From Radiobacillus kanasensis (GTDB taxonomy: Bacteria; Bacillota; Bacilli; Bacillales; Amphibacillaceae), in contig NZ_CP088020.1 in the NCBI RefSeq assembly GCF_021049245.1, forward strand, positions 3,416,001 to 3,480,000: a DNA stretch of 64,000 bases, in the 5' to 3' direction. The notes under the pieces are model-generated. The model had not been told where the DNA came from. It saw nothing but the letters and a program-made list of their open reading frames with translations, and did not search any database. A program made the position numbers and the translations under genes. Shown here in pieces: positions 17,417-28,909 of the stretch. How positions within the stretch are numbered: position 1 is the stretch's first letter; every line of letters starts with the position of its first letter.

Positions 17417-18703
17417 TTAGGACTTTCTTGCCGTACCTTTACGCTTCATTTCATCTTCTACTTTTTGAATGAATTCTTCGTTGTTTTTTGTAGAACGAAG
17501 CTTTTTAAAGAAGCGTTCGATGAATTCTTGAGAATCCTGCATCGACTTACGCAATGTCCATGCCATTTCCAAATGATCCTTCGGCAGTAGCAGCTCTTCT
17601 TTTCTCGTACCAGAACGTAACACATCAATAGCAGGGAAAATACGACGCTGTGCTAGATGGCGGTCAAGATGCAATTCCATATTGCCTGTACCTTTAAACT
17701 CTTCATAAATAACATCGTCCATACGGGAACCTGTTTCTACTAATGCAGTCGCTAAAATAGTAAAGCTTCCGCCTTCTTCAATGTTACGTGCTGCACCGAA
17801 GAAACGCTTCGGACGGTGGAATGCAGCGGGGTCAATCCCCCCAGATAACGTTCTACCACTCGGTGGAATGACTAAATTGTAAGCACGAGCTAGACGAGTA
17901 ATACTATCCATCAAGATAATGACGTCTTTTTTATGCTCTACTAAGCGCATCGCGCGCTCCAGAACGAGCTCGGACACTTTAATATGATTCTCCGGTACTT
18001 CATCAAATGTTGAGCTTACAACATCTACATCTGGATGAACAGAACGTTCAATGTCGGTTACTTCCTCTGGACGCTCGTCCACTAGCAAAATAATCAGTTT
18101 CGCATCCGGATGATTCACCGAGATACTGTTTGCAATTTGCTTCAGAAGCATTGTCTTCCCTGCTTTTGGTGGTGCCACAATCAGACCACGTTGGCCATAA
18201 CCAACTGGTGCTAATAGATCCATGATACGCGTAGAAATATTTTTTGTATCTGTTTCTAAACGCATTAATCGATCCGGATATAAAGGCGTTAATGCAGGAA
18301 AGTGCACACGTTCTTTCGCGATTTCCGGGTTTTCGCCGTTTACTAAGTCCACGTGTAAAAGTCCATAATAACGCTCATTTTCTTTTGGAGGACGAACTTT
18401 ACCAGATACCTTGTCCCCATTTCGCAAATCAAAACGTCTAATTTGTGATGCAGAGATGTAAATATCCTCTGCACTTGGAGAATAGTTAATCGGACGTAAG
18501 AAGCCAAACCCTTCTGATTGGATAATTTCTAGAATTCCGTCCATGAACAAAAATCCGTCTTTTTCTGCTTGTGCCTTTAAAATAGCAAAGATAAGTTCTT
18601 TTTTCGTCAGCTTCGCATAATAGGAAACCTTGAACTCTCTTGCTTTGGCATATAATTCTTTTAATGTAAATGTTTCCAATTGGGAAATTGTTAATTCCGC
18701 CAC
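17417..18703 (-). CDS. rho: Transcription termination factor Rho
   Basis: Hexameric RNA-dependent ATPase that ends transcription. 428 residues. N-terminal Rho_N helices (1-45), RNA-binding cold-shock-like domain (about 52-120), ATPase core with Walker A APPKAGKT (177-184), Walker B VIILMDS (261-267) and Q-loop/R-loop segments in [24 protein letters not shown]. The start is a GTG preceded by GGTGTGGTG. It lies between glpX and rpmE as in B. subtilis. In this family Rho is generally dispensable and limits antisense transcription. Confidence 0.97.
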   Translation of the reverse strand: MAELTISQLETFTLKELYAKAREFKVSYYAKLTKKELIFAILKAQAEKDGFLFMDGILEIIQSEGFGFLRPINYSPSAEDIYISASQIRRFDLRNGDKVSGKVRPPKENERYYGLLHVDLVNGENPEIAKERVHFPALTPLYPDRLMRLETDTKNISTRIMDLLAPVGYGQRGLIVAPPKAGKTMLLKQIANSISVNHPDAKLIILLVDERPEEVTDIERSVHPDVDVVSSTFDEVPENHIKVSELVLERAMRLVEHKKDVIILMDSITRLARAYNLVIPPSGRTLSGGIDPAAFHRPKRFFGAARNIEEGGSFTILATALVETGSRMDDVIYEEFKGTGNMELHLDRHLAQRRIFPAIDVLRSGTRKEELLLPKDHLEMAWTLRKSMQDSQEFIERFFKKLRSTKNNEEFIQKVEDEMKRKGTARKS

Positions 18704-19253
18704 AAAATCACCACACCCATATTAATTTATTCGTTATGTTTAGTTTTTTATCATTTGATTTAGGATGTAACACCTTTTATCCGTATGTATGTACGTAATT
18801 TTTGGTATAAAAATAACGTCCGTAACGTGTAAGAAGGTGAATGCACTTCCTGAAATGAAGTCTCTATATTGGGAAGAAATCTATATCTATCACCAAGAAG
18901 ATTTGGAAGGAAAGCATAAATGCTTGAAGTTTGGGATGTTATAACTGTTCACTAAAACTCTAATGTCTAAACCTATTCAATAGTACCTTTTTCGAGACTA
19001 TTAATCAACTGAAATTTGATAATTGTCATAAAATCGGCTAAAACAAGGCTACTTGGGTGTTAAAAGAGAAAAACAGGAAGCTTACTCCTTTCCCGGTTAT
19101 GGATACCTTAGCATCTCGGTCTGTTAAGCATGAAAGTGAATGAAACGACTTTAAACGCATCTTGAAAAACCAATGAGGAGCCATTCCCCTTTTTCTTTTT
19201 CTCTAAAAATACTCAGATGATAATTTCTTATCCATTTCGAAAAAATATAGTAA
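18704..19253. other. 550-bp gap with no supported gene
   Basis: No convincing gene, RNA or repeat is seen. A plus-strand frame from about 18838 (N-terminus VNALPEMKSLYWEEIYIYHQ) stops after about 35 codons. It looks like a possible decayed coding fragment, and a plus-oriented terminator follows 300 bases later. Confidence 0.4.
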
Positions 19254-19290
19254 AAATCAAAGCAGATGATTATAACCATCTGCTTTTTCT
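19254..19290. terminator. Bidirectional terminator downstream of glpX
   Basis: Ten-pair stem AAAGCAGATG/CATCTGCTTT (19259-19285) with an eight-base loop; TTTTT follows on the plus strand and GATTTTT on the minus strand. Confidence 0.75.
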
Positions 19291-19398
19291 ATTGCTGAAT
19301 TACTTCGAAATTCTATTCGGACTGCGTCTCTGAGAGTTTCGCACCTTCTAACGGAACTGCCGTTATATGTTCTGCTCCCTGTTTTTCCATCATAAGAA

Positions 19399-20364
19399 TT
19401 ATTTCATCACTAAGTTTGGCTTCTTCTCTAAACTATGTTCTCCGTCAATAAACCGAACCGTACCACTTTTCGCACGCATTACGACGGTTTGGGTTACGGC
19501 TTTGGAGCCTTTAAACTGGACGCCTTTTAATAGTTCCCCGTCTGTCACACCAGTTGCCGCAAAGATCGCATCATCTCCACCACAGAAATCGTCCATATAG
19601 AGAACCTTATCTACATTCGTGATTCCCATCTTGGCACAGCGTTCTCTTTCTTCATCCGTATTTGGAACAAGTTTCCCTTGCATTTCGCCACCTAAACATT
19701 TTAAAGCAACTGCTGCTAGGACACCTTCAGGAGCTCCTCCGATTCCAAAAAGGATATCGACACCAGTATCGTCAAAGGCGGTGTTCATGGCTGCAGCTAC
19801 GTCTCCATCTTGGATCAATCGAATACGAGCACCTGCCGCACGAATATCATCAATTAACTTCTGGTGGCGAGGCTTGTCCAAAACGACGGCAACCACGTCT
19901 TCAATCGCTTTTTTTTTCGCCTCTGCTACAGCTCGTAAATTGTCGATAACAGGAGCGTTAATGTCCACTTTTCCAACAGCTGCAGGACCTACGGCCAATT
20001 TATCCATATACATATCTGGAGCATGAAGAAGCTTCCCTCTATCTGCAATGGCTATAACGGCTAGAGCGTTCCATGTTCCAAGTGCTACAATGTTGGTTCC
20101 TTCTAATGGATCTACTGCAACATCTACTTCCGGTCCATCGCCTGTTCCAAGTTTTTCTCCAATATATAGCATCGGGGCTTCGTCCATTTCGCCTTCCCCA
20201 ATTACGACTGTACCGCGCATTGGAATCGTATCAAATACATCTCTCATCGCTGATGTTGCTGCATCATCTGCCTCATCTTTTTTTCCTCGTCCCATCCAAC
20301 GGGCAGATGATAAGGCAGCAGCCTCTGTAACTCGTACTAATTCCATTGATAAACTTCTTTCCAT
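19399..20364 (-). CDS. glpX: Fructose-1,6-bisphosphatase, class II
   Basis: Gluconeogenic hydrolysis of fructose-1,6-bisphosphate. 321 residues from the ATG at 20364, the B. subtilis GlpX length; the TTG at 20379 is inside the ribosome site GGAGG and is rejected. Motifs: [14 protein letters not shown] and [13 protein letters not shown] (metal and phosphate binding, lithium-sensitive phosphatase fold), and [14 protein letters not shown]. It lies between murA and rho. Length and start agree with B. subtilis GlpX ([18 protein letters not shown]). Confidence 0.96.
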   Translation of the reverse strand: MERSLSMELVRVTEAAALSSARWMGRGKKDEADDAATSAMRDVFDTIPMRGTVVIGEGEMDEAPMLYIGEKLGTGDGPEVDVAVDPLEGTNIVALGTWNALAVIAIADRGKLLHAPDMYMDKLAVGPAAVGKVDINAPVIDNLRAVAEAKKKAIEDVVAVVLDKPRHQKLIDDIRAAGARIRLIQDGDVAAAMNTAFDDTGVDILFGIGGAPEGVLAAVALKCLGGEMQGKLVPNTDEERERCAKMGITNVDKVLYMDDFCGGDDAIFAATGVTDGELLKGVQFKGSKAVTQTVVMRAKSGTVRFIDGEHSLEKKPNLVMK

Positions 20365-20409
20365 GGTTATCTCCTCCAAAAGTTGAGTTCCTCATCTCCC
20401 ATGGAATAA

Positions 20410-20456
20410 ACAAAACGGAAGCTTAACACCCTCCTCCTACAAAGGATGTTAAGCTT
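20410..20456 (-). terminator. Terminator-like hairpin between murA and glpX
   Basis: Stem AAGCTTAACA/TGTTAAGCTT on the minus strand with extra GG/CC pairs and a long loop, followed by CCGTTTTGTTT. The T tract is interrupted, so efficiency is uncertain. Confidence 0.55.
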
Positions 20457-20499
20457 TAGTCGTTCAAAAACGATACTATAAAATGGGATTTTCTGTGGA

Positions 20500-20550
20500 T
20501 GTCATGGACCACGATCCAGCTCCAACTGAGCACGCGGGCGCTTCCGCCTT
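20500..20550. repeat. Fragment of the GC-rich dispersed repeat
   Basis: Contains GATCCAGCTCCAACTGAG and GCGGGCGCTTCCGCCTTT, inverted relative to the GAAGCTGGAGCTGGAC and AAAGCGGAAGCG cores seen near 50600 and 51903. Confidence 0.55.
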
Positions 20551-20553
20551 TGA

Positions 20554-21840
20554 TTATGAATTTTGAAATTGTTCGATTTCTTCTTCGGACATTTCTTCAC
20601 GCCAAATTTTGGCACCGAGGTCAGTGAGTTTCTCGACGATATCTTCATATCCTCTGTCGATGTGCTCTAGTCCGGTGATCTCTGTAATGCCATCCGCCAT
20701 TAGTCCAGCGACAATCAAAGCTGCCCCAGCACGTAAATCACTGGCTTTCACTTTCGCACCTTCAAGTTGTACAGGGCCAGTTACAATGGCCGATCCACCT
20801 TCTACTTTGATCTTTGCGTTCATCCGGCGTAATTCATCAATATGCTTGAAGCGAGCTTGATAAATCGTATCTGTTACAACGCCTGTACCAGTTGCTCTTG
20901 TTAATAGAGACGTAAACGGTTGTTGTAGATCGGTTGGAAACCCAGGATGGACAAGTGTCTTGATATCCACACTTTTTACGTCTTTCCCCGGTTGAATTAA
21001 CAACTGTTCTTCCCCTTCTTCGATCGAAATGCCCATTTCTCTAAGCTTTGCCAATAAGGATTCCAAGTGCTGTGGAATGACGTTATCGATAAGCACTTTT
21101 TCCCCTTGAGCGGCCGCTAAGATCGTATAGGTTCCCGCTTCGATTCGGTCCGGAATAATCGTATGCATACAGCCAGTTAGCTGATCAACACCTTCAATAC
21201 GAATAACATCCGTACCCGCCCCTTTAATCTTAGCCCCCATACTTGTTAGTAATGTGGCCACATCAATGATTTCCGGTTCTTTTGCTGCATTTTCAATGAC
21301 AGTTTTTCCTTTTGCTTTTACTGCAGCAAGCATGATGTTTATCGTAGCACCTACACTGACGACATCTAAATAAATTCGAGCACCTCGTAGTTCATCCGCT
21401 CGAAGGTAAATAGCACCTTGTTCATTCGTCACTTTAGCACCTAATGCTTCAAATCCTTTTATATGTTGGTCAATTGGTCTTGGGCCTAAATGACAACCAC
21501 CAGGAAGTCCAATCACAGCTTGTTTGAACCGACCAAGCATCGCTCCCATGAAATAGTAGGATGCACGAAGCTTTTTCACCTTCCCGTTTGGCAAAGGCAT
21601 TGCGGTCATACGAGTAGGATCAATATGAATGGTTTGCCCTCTCCAATCTACCGATCCACCTATTTCCTCAAGCAAATGTCCTAACGTGTCTACGTCTGAA
21701 ATTTTAGGCAGTCCTTCAATAATAACCTTAGAATCGGCTAAGATAGCTGCTGGTAGCAAGGCTACTGCACTGTTCTTCGCACCACTTACTCGCACCTTAC
21801 CATTTAAAGGTCTTCCGCCTTCTACTAGTATTTTCTGCAC
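20554..21840 (-). CDS. murA: UDP-N-acetylglucosamine 1-carboxyvinyltransferase 2 (MurAB/MurZ)
   Basis: First committed step of peptidoglycan synthesis: transfers enolpyruvate from PEP to UDP-GlcNAc. 428 residues. Catalytic C116 in [10 protein letters not shown] (the fosfomycin target), K22 in [10 protein letters not shown]. The sequence follows the second paralogue (B. subtilis murAB/murZ, next to rho and fba) rather than murAA: it has [19 protein letters not shown] and ends [12 protein letters not shown] at 21840 with GGAG eight bases upstream. Neighbours tal and glpX match B. subtilis order. Confidence 0.95.
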   Translation of the reverse strand: MQKILVEGGRPLNGKVRVSGAKNSAVALLPAAILADSKVIIEGLPKISDVDTLGHLLEEIGGSVDWRGQTIHIDPTRMTAMPLPNGKVKKLRASYYFMGAMLGRFKQAVIGLPGGCHLGPRPIDQHIKGFEALGAKVTNEQGAIYLRADELRGARIYLDVVSVGATINIMLAAVKAKGKTVIENAAKEPEIIDVATLLTSMGAKIKGAGTDVIRIEGVDQLTGCMHTIIPDRIEAGTYTILAAAQGEKVLIDNVIPQHLESLLAKLREMGISIEEGEEQLLIQPGKDVKSVDIKTLVHPGFPTDLQQPFTSLLTRATGTGVVTDTIYQARFKHIDELRRMNAKIKVEGGSAIVTGPVQLEGAKVKASDLRAGAALIVAGLMADGITEITGLEHIDRGYEDIVEKLTDLGAKIWREEMSEEEIEQFQNS

Positions 21841-21981
21841 ATCTAGAACTCCTCACTTTTCGAGTTCATTCATCTCTCTAACCTACTGAGCACCTATATT
21901 TACACTTAACTTATGAACGAACTCTTAGGCTAAATCTATCCTGATTTGAACTTAGTTTACACATATTTACCAAAATCATAC

Positions 21982-22623
21982 TTACTTTTGATTATTCCAA
22001 TCAGCGAGAAATTTTTCGATTCCTTGGTCTGTTAATGGATGCTTTACTAATTGCGATAGTACTTTAAATGGTACAGTAGCAATGTGCGCGCCGTAAAGAG
22101 CTGCATCAGTCACGTGAAGCGGATGGCGAATAGAAGCAGCAATAATTTCTGTTTCAATTCCATGACGATCAAATATTTCAGAAATAGTAGCAATAAGTTC
22201 TAAACCATTTTGACCGATGTCATCCAATCTTCCTAAGAAAGGAGAAACATATGTAGCACCTGCACGAGCCGCGAGCAATGCTTGGTTTGCATTAAAAATG
22301 AGCGTCACATTTGTTTTGATATTCAAATCAGAAAAAGCTTTAACTGCTTTTAATCCCTCTAATGTCATCGGGACTTTAACCGTAATATTCGGAGCAATAG
22401 CTGCTAATTCTTTTCCTTCTTTAATCATACCTTCCGCATCTTCTGCAATAACCTCAGCACTTACAGAGCCCGAAACTTCTCCCGTGATTTCTCTCAGTCG
22501 ATCGTGGAAAGAAACTCCTTCTTTTGCTACAAGACTTGGGTTCGTTGTCACACCAGCTAACACACCTAGTGCGTTTGCTTCTTTGATTTCCTCAATGTTC
22601 GCTGTATCAATGAAAAATTTCAT
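21982..22623 (-). CDS. tal: Transaldolase (MipB/TalC type)
   Basis: Small decameric transaldolase of the fructose-6-phosphate aldolase subfamily, working in the pentose phosphate pathway. 213 residues from ATG at 22623, near the B. subtilis 212. Schiff-base lysine K83 in NITVKVPMT; other motifs are [26 protein letters not shown] and [13 protein letters not shown]. The first ATG of the frame (22632) overlaps the GGGG ribosome site and is rejected. It lies between fba and murA. Confidence 0.95.
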   Translation of the reverse strand: MKFFIDTANIEEIKEANALGVLAGVTTNPSLVAKEGVSFHDRLREITGEVSGSVSAEVIAEDAEGMIKEGKELAAIAPNITVKVPMTLEGLKAVKAFSDLNIKTNVTLIFNANQALLAARAGATYVSPFLGRLDDIGQNGLELIATISEIFDRHGIETEIIAASIRHPLHVTDAALYGAHIATVPFKVLSQLVKHPLTDQGIEKFLADWNNQK

Positions 22624-22732
22624 AATTCCCATCCCCTTAGTTTTTTTGGGACTTAGAAGCGCTTTTTGTAAATCAACAAAGCCATCCCAATCTTCTCGAA
22701 AGCTTCCTTTATCCCATGTGACCTTTTACGTA

Positions 22733-22764
22733 TGAAAAGGAAACTGCCCCAAAAGACAGCTTCC
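22733..22764 (-). terminator. Terminator after fba
   Basis: Ten-pair stem GGAAGCTGTC/GGCAGTTTCC with one or two G-U pairs, then TTTTC on the minus strand. Confidence 0.75.
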
Positions 22765-22774
22765 TACATCCTAC

Positions 22775-23635
22775 TTATTTAGATTGACCTGATGAACCGA
22801 ATTCGCGCATTTTTCCGATTACTGTTTCTTTAATCGCGTCACGAGCAGGTCCTAGATATTTACGTGGATCGTATTGATCAGGTTGTTCTGCTAAAACCTC
22901 ACGAACTCTTTTCGTTTGAGAGATTTGGTTTTCAGTGTTTACGTTAACTTTTGATGTACCATAAGAAATGGCACGCTTAATATCTTTTGTTGGAATTCCA
23001 GTACCACCGTGAAGAACAAGTGGAACACCTGTTGCAGCACCGATTTCTTCCATTTCTTTAAAGCCTAGGTTTGGTTCGCCTTTATAAGGTCCATGAACAG
23101 AGCCAAGTGCTGGAGCTAAACAGTCAATTCCTGTACGCTCTACAAGCTCTTGACATTCTTTAGGATCCGCATAGATTACACCTTCTGCAACTACGTCATC
23201 CTCTTGTCCACCAACTGTTCCTAGTTCTGCTTCGACAGAAACACCGTGGAAGTGAGCAAGTTCCACTACCTTAGATGTCACAGCAATGTTTTCTTCAAAT
23301 GGGTCGTGAGAAGCGTCAATCATCACAGAAGTAAACCCTGCATGAATCGCTTTTGCACATGCTTCAAAGCTGGAACCGTGGTCTAAGTGGATCGCAACTG
23401 GAACAGTTGTTCCGTATTCTTCCATTAAAGATTTCACCATCGCTACCACAACTTTAAATCCACCCATATATCTTCCGGCGCCTTCGGAGACACCTAAAAT
23501 GACAGGAGATTTCTCTTCTTCTGCTGCTTGCAAAATAGCTTGAACATATTCAAGGTTATTGATATTGAATTGCCCTACAGCATAGCTGTTTTCTTTTGCA
23601 TTAATCAGCATTTCTTTCATTGATACTAATGGCAT
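22775..23635 (-). CDS. fba: Class II fructose-1,6-bisphosphate aldolase
   Basis: Zinc-dependent glycolytic and gluconeogenic aldolase. 286 residues from ATG at 23635 with an ideal AAGGAGG ribosome site; the frame to 23680 adds unrelated residues. The zinc/catalytic segment [10 protein letters not shown] carries D85 and H86; further ligands lie in GSVHGPY and LHGGTGIP. It is followed by tal and preceded by spo0F, the B. subtilis order. Confidence 0.97.
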   Translation of the reverse strand: MPLVSMKEMLINAKENSYAVGQFNINNLEYVQAILQAAEEEKSPVILGVSEGAGRYMGGFKVVVAMVKSLMEEYGTTVPVAIHLDHGSSFEACAKAIHAGFTSVMIDASHDPFEENIAVTSKVVELAHFHGVSVEAELGTVGGQEDDVVAEGVIYADPKECQELVERTGIDCLAPALGSVHGPYKGEPNLGFKEMEEIGAATGVPLVLHGGTGIPTKDIKRAISYGTSKVNVNTENQISQTKRVREVLAEQPDQYDPRKYLGPARDAIKETVIGKMREFGSSGQSK

Positions 23636-24025
23636 TGTATTTCCTCCTTGTGGATAATATGCAAAAATAATAACAATCAATCATTAGTCAATTACAACGT
23701 TTTGATTGGATACAGTATAAGAATACCAACTTGACCGTGATGGTGCAACAAACAACACTGCGATATGTTATTTTTTTCACAATGAAAAACTAGTGTCCTT
23801 ATAATGGTTCAAAAAGGTGGATAACAACTTATCTTGTAAGCATCTGAATGTAAGTGCTACCAAATATTTTTATCACTCGTCCTTCAAATCTTCTTAACAT
23901 TCTAGGCGGCGCTGCTTCTAGTTGCTTTTACATACATACGCTCAGAGAAGCAAGTCGACGAAGAAATACAAAAGTGAAGGACTTTTTGAACATCCTCTGT
24001 ATTAGTATCTACAGGAAAGGTTCGG
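23636..24025. other. 390-bp intergenic region between fba and spo0F
   Basis: AT-rich. It should hold the fba promoter and the end of the spo0F transcript. A minus-strand DnaA-box match TTATCCACA (23649-23657) lies just upstream of fba and is probably chance. No gene or clear terminator is seen. Confidence 0.4.
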
Positions 24026-24394
24026 TTATGATTCTTCTCTCAACAAACGATTAATATGTTCTCTAGCTTCATCCACATCAAATGGTTTTGCAAATACTTC
24101 CTTTACTTGTTCAAATCGTTCCGTATGTAAGGTTGCCTCTTCTACTAATCCGCTCATCATAATAGCAGGAATATTTTCTCCTTGCTCCTCGAGGTGGGTT
24201 AACAATGTAGGTCCGTCCATAATAGGTAGCTTATAATCAATAAGCATAAGATCTGGTCTTTTCTGTTTAATTTTATCAAGGGCATCCTTGCCGTTTTCTG
24301 CTGTCATTACTTCGTGCCCCTCTGCCTTTACCACTTCTTCTAACAGCATACGAATCCCCATTTGATCATCAACAATCATTACTGTCTTTTTCAT
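24026..24394 (-). CDS. spo0F: Sporulation phosphorelay response regulator Spo0F
   Basis: Single receiver domain that passes phosphate from sporulation kinases to Spo0B. 122 residues from ATG at 24394 (GGGGG nine bases upstream), matching B. subtilis (124). Acidic pocket D9/D10, phosphoacceptor D53 in MLIDYKLPIMDG, switch residue S81 (threonine in B. subtilis) and K103 in FAKPFD. No output domain follows, as expected for Spo0F. The frame continues upstream to 24514, but this adds a non-homologous leader. Confidence 0.93.
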   Translation of the reverse strand: MKKTVMIVDDQMGIRMLLEEVVKAEGHEVMTAENGKDALDKIKQKRPDLMLIDYKLPIMDGPTLLTHLEEQGENIPAIMMSGLVEEATLHTERFEQVKEVFAKPFDVDEAREHINRLLREES

Positions 24395-24473
24395 TGCCAA
24401 CTGCCCCCTATACACTTTTGCTACAACGTTCGTTTTTATGATTTTTACTATATGGTCATTTTCTACTCTGTTC

Positions 24474-24533
24474 TGTTCTATATAAAAATCAGAATTCCTG
24501 CCATCAGTATGCAATTTAACCTATATTCAACAA
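24474..24533 (-). promoter_or_regulatory. Candidate sigma-H promoter and 0A box of spo0F
   Basis: Minus strand AGGAATT (24499-24493), about 13 bases, then AGAACA (24479-24474), similar to the sigma-H pattern. Upstream, TTGTTGAA (24533-24526) differs by one base from the 0A-box TTGTCGAA. The B. subtilis spo0F promoter is sigma-H and Spo0A controlled; this is inference. Confidence 0.4.
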
Positions 24534-24599
24534 AATTTTTCCATAATTATGGATTATTTGCTATTTTTCTTGCTGTGAGGGTTGGGTTGGTTTTTTCAT

Positions 24600-24935
24600 T
24601 GGTGGTTGGATGTCGGCGTTCGTGGGCGGGATTCCGGCGGTTTTTTTATTATTTCGGCGATTCTACTGATATTCCGGCGGTTTCTCGGTTTTTCCGGCGT
24701 TTATATTTTTTCCGGCGTTCACGGGCGGGATTCCGGCGGTTTTATTATTATTTCGGCGATTCTACGGATATTTCGGCGGTTCTACGGATATTCCGGCGGT
24801 TTCTCGACTTTTCCGGCGATTATATTTTTTCCGGCGGTCGCGGGCGGGATTCCGGCGGTTTTTTTATTATTCCGGCGATTCTACGGATATTTCGGCGGTT
24901 TCCCGTTTATTCCTGCGTTTGTATTTTCGACATTC
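24600..24935. repeat. Tandem array of ~20-bp units ending in TTCCGGCGG
   Basis: About 15 units of 18-22 bp, each ending in TTCCGGCG or TTTCGGCG. A higher-order unit of about 100-120 bp begins with GGGCGGGATTCCGGCGG and occurs three times (from about 24617, 24724 and 24842). Units differ by substitutions such as CTACGGATA and CTCGGTTTT. Frames crossing it translate to repetitive arginine/phenylalanine-rich peptides and are not considered genes. Confidence 0.9.
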
Positions 24936-24954
24936 ACAGGCTAGTTCCCGACCA

Positions 24955-24988
24955 AACAAAAACCCCGCACCGCATTGGGTACGAGGTT
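24955..24988 (-). terminator. Terminator after pyrG
   Basis: Eleven-pair stem AACCTCGTACC/GGTGCGGGGTT (some G-U) followed by TTTTG on the minus strand. Confidence 0.85.
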
Positions 24989-24995
24989 TACAATG

Positions 24996-26805
<1,810 letters not shown>

Positions 26806-26818
26806 TAATCAGACTAAA

Positions 26819-27376
26819 TTAATCTTCGTCTTCCTCATCATCATCGTCGGCGTCATCATCGGAATCGTCGTCGAAGTCTTCCTCATCATCGAAATCATCG
26901 TCTTCGTCTTCGTCGAAGTCAGAATCATCACTCGATTTATCAAAGTCGTAATCTTCCTCGTCATCTACATCGGAATCTTCTACATCATCGTCTTCCAGAT
27001 CGAAGTCTTCCTCATCTAAATCAAGATCTTCTTCTACTACTTCATCAAAATTTTCTTTTTTCTTTTTCGTAGCTTTTTTCTTTTTCTTCTTCGGCTCAAG
27101 GTTGATCTCTTCTTCGATTTGTTCAACTGGATACCAACGCTTTAGTCCCCAGATGTTAGAACCGATTGTTAGGAAACGACCATCCGTATTTAAATCTGTA
27201 TAGTATTGTGCAATATAATCATCTTTTTCTTGTTTGGAAAACTCTTTGATTTTTGCAATGCGATCAAACAATTCTCTAAAATCTAATGCCTTGTTTTCTT
27301 CTATTAATATTAGGTTTGCAATTTCAATCATAGAAAGATCCAACAATTCTTCACGACTATAATCTTTAAGGCTCAC
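26819..27376 (-). CDS. rpoE: DNA-directed RNA polymerase delta subunit
   Basis: Accessory RNA polymerase subunit that increases promoter selectivity and enzyme recycling. 185 residues from GTG at 27376 (GGGAG nine bases upstream); a TTG two codons earlier is too close to the ribosome site. The folded N-terminal HARE-HTH domain (about 1-90) includes DDYIAQYYTDLNTDGRFLTI and WGLKRWYP. A basic stretch (KKKKKKATKKKKE) follows, then a nearly pure D/E/S tail of about 75 residues typical of delta. It is upstream of pyrG, as in B. subtilis. Confidence 0.95.
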   Translation of the reverse strand: MSLKDYSREELLDLSMIEIANLILIEENKALDFRELFDRIAKIKEFSKQEKDDYIAQYYTDLNTDGRFLTIGSNIWGLKRWYPVEQIEEEINLEPKKKKKKATKKKKENFDEVVEEDLDLDEEDFDLEDDDVEDSDVDDEEDYDFDKSSDDSDFDEDEDDDFDDEEDFDDDSDDDADDDDEEDED

Positions 27377-27499
27377 GTTCAAGCACTCCCTTTATGTAAA
27401 TATTTATATATTTTTTCCACAGTTTCTCGATGTCATACACAGTCTATGTAAGTCTACCAATCCATTATAGGGTTATGATTTTTAAAATGCAATAACTAC

Positions 27500-27690
27500 A
27501 CAAAAGAGGATTCGCTCGGTTAGCGGACTGCCCCTGGCCAAGTCAGATGGTTCGACATGCACACTATGTGGCTGTTTTAATCAACTATATTTTGTCGGAG
27601 AAAAAGGAAACATCCCCCTTCAAACGGTAAGCTGACGTAAGGCACTGGCGCCTGCTTATAGTTGGTTTTCCAGGGATAACAAGCAAAGTT
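27500..27690. repeat. GC-rich dispersed repeat, second copy
   Basis: Shares blocks with 15680-15840 in the same order and orientation: CTGGCCA, TGGTTCGAC, GTTTTAATC, GTCGGAGA, AAAGGAAACAT and CCCCTTCAAA. The two are about 190 bp long here and clearly diverged. It occupies the gap between rpoE and the XapX gene. Confidence 0.7.
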
Positions 27691-27797
27691 TTTCTTACTT
27701 TCCTGAAAGGATCTTGTCCGCATGTTATGGTAGAAAACCGGAGTTTTCATGATATTTTGTCGAACAATGGGCTAAGATACTAAAAAAGGAGGCAATT

Positions 27798-27974
27798 ATG
27801 AAAGAGGTCATTCTAGCATTGATAACTGGCTTCATTGTCGGATTCATATTTGCTTGGGTAAAGCTTCCCATTCCCGCTCCACCAGCTCTCGCTGGCGTAA
27901 CTGGAATCATTGGAATCTATTTGGGATTCAAAGTATTTGAATGGATTGGTCCAGCTCTGCAAAAACTGTTTTAA
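27798..27974 (+). CDS. XapX-type small membrane protein, 58 aa
   Basis: Short gene with AGGAGG seven bases before the ATG and its own terminator seven bases after the stop. The product has two hydrophobic helices (about 4-20 and 31-53) joined by WVKLPIPAPPALAGVTGIIG. The PxPAPPALAG motif and length are those of XapX/DUF1427 family proteins, whose function is not known. It is the only plus-strand gene between rho and pbpG and stands alone. Confidence 0.85.
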   Translation: MKEVILALITGFIVGFIFAWVKLPIPAPPALAGVTGIIGIYLGFKVFEWIGPALQKLF

Positions 27975-27980
27975 TGTATG

Positions 27981-28017
27981 AGAATGCTAAAGACTTGTGT
28001 CTCTAGCATTCTTTTTT
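27981..28017 (+). terminator. Terminator of the XapX gene
   Basis: Nine-pair stem AGAATGCTA/TAGCATTCT followed by TTTTTT on the plus strand. It overlaps the stop of the convergent acetyltransferase gene. Confidence 0.9.
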
Positions 28018-28807
28018 AATCAAGCTTGGTCATGACCCATGTTCCGATGTCTTCAAAACCAATTCGCTTATAAATAGCTCCTGCTTCTGGATTATCATAA
28101 AACAGACAGAGTTCTTTTCCTTCGTCTAACAAATCTGTACAAAGCTTCGTTAAGCAAATCGTCGCATAGCCTTTCCGTTTTGCTTTCTCCACGGTTCCAA
28201 CTGCTACGATCATTGCAGACAAGCTGTTTTCTGCTTCTGTGGCTGCAGTGGATACCATTTCCCCATCTTCTTCTATAAAGAATATACGAGATACCCCTTT
28301 TTCTATGTTTCGTTTTTTCGATTCTAGGTTAATGTCAGAGTTGACAAACTCCGGAATGGCTGTCATCAAATTTCTCCAGCCAATTAAGTCCTCTGTCCCC
28401 GCTAGCTTAACTCGCTCTGTCGGAAGGTCTGGAAGCTTCTTTTTATCAGAGCATTTCGCATAGTACATTTCTCGGGTAAACGTAATAGGCTTCTGGATAT
28501 AAGGGGTTACCTGATCCGTAACTTGTTTTAATCCTGAAACATGCACCCCCGCTTCCGCTTCATTGATAATGTGAGCAAATCCTTCCGCATCAAATGTCCC
28601 CTCTGCAAAAGGAATGAAGTTTTTCTCATAGCGCAACAGAACAGCTCTCAAACTTCCATCCTCTTCAAAATCACCCCATAAGGTTTGAAAGGGTTGATCA
28701 TAACCAAATGCCTCAATATCTCCAATTATGAATAGGTTTTCTGCTGGATATTTTTTGATTAATTGCTGACACTGTACATCATCTTGAGCTGTTAGTTGCC
28801 TAATCAT
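28016..28807 (-). CDS. GNAT family N-acetyltransferase
   Basis: 263 residues. The C-terminal half carries a GNAT core: strand MIVAVGTVEKAKRKGYATICLTKLC, in which KAKRKGYA is the Q/RxxGxA-type pyrophosphate loop, and the final LFYDNPEAGAIYKRIGFEDIG motif. The N-terminal half is a second, degenerate GNAT-like lobe, so it belongs to the two-lobe FR47/DUF-type acetyltransferases. The substrate is unknown. The start at 28807 is preceded by GGAGATGATC. It ends against the XapX gene tail to tail. Confidence 0.85.
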   Translation of the reverse strand: MIRQLTAQDDVQCQQLIKKYPAENLFIIGDIEAFGYDQPFQTLWGDFEEDGSLRAVLLRYEKNFIPFAEGTFDAEGFAHIINEAEAGVHVSGLKQVTDQVTPYIQKPITFTREMYYAKCSDKKKLPDLPTERVKLAGTEDLIGWRNLMTAIPEFVNSDINLESKKRNIEKGVSRIFFIEEDGEMVSTAATEAENSLSAMIVAVGTVEKAKRKGYATICLTKLCTDLLDEGKELCLFYDNPEAGAIYKRIGFEDIGTWVMTKLD

Positions 28808-28878
28808 TTCCGATCATCTCCAAATTATGTTTCCGAACATCATAGCACGGTGTCCTAGAAGAGTAAACGGAAAAATGA

Positions 28879-28906
28879 AAAAAATCTCACAAAAGTGAGA
28901 TTTTTT
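28879..28906. terminator. Bidirectional terminator after argS
   Basis: Perfect twelve-pair stem AAAAAATCTCAC/GTGAGATTTTTT with a four-base loop, four bases beyond the argS stop. Confidence 0.9.
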
Positions 28907-28909
28907 CTG

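Noticed and set aside
24600..24935. CRISPR array
   Set aside because: No spacers; unit changes are gradual and units are only 18-22 bp.
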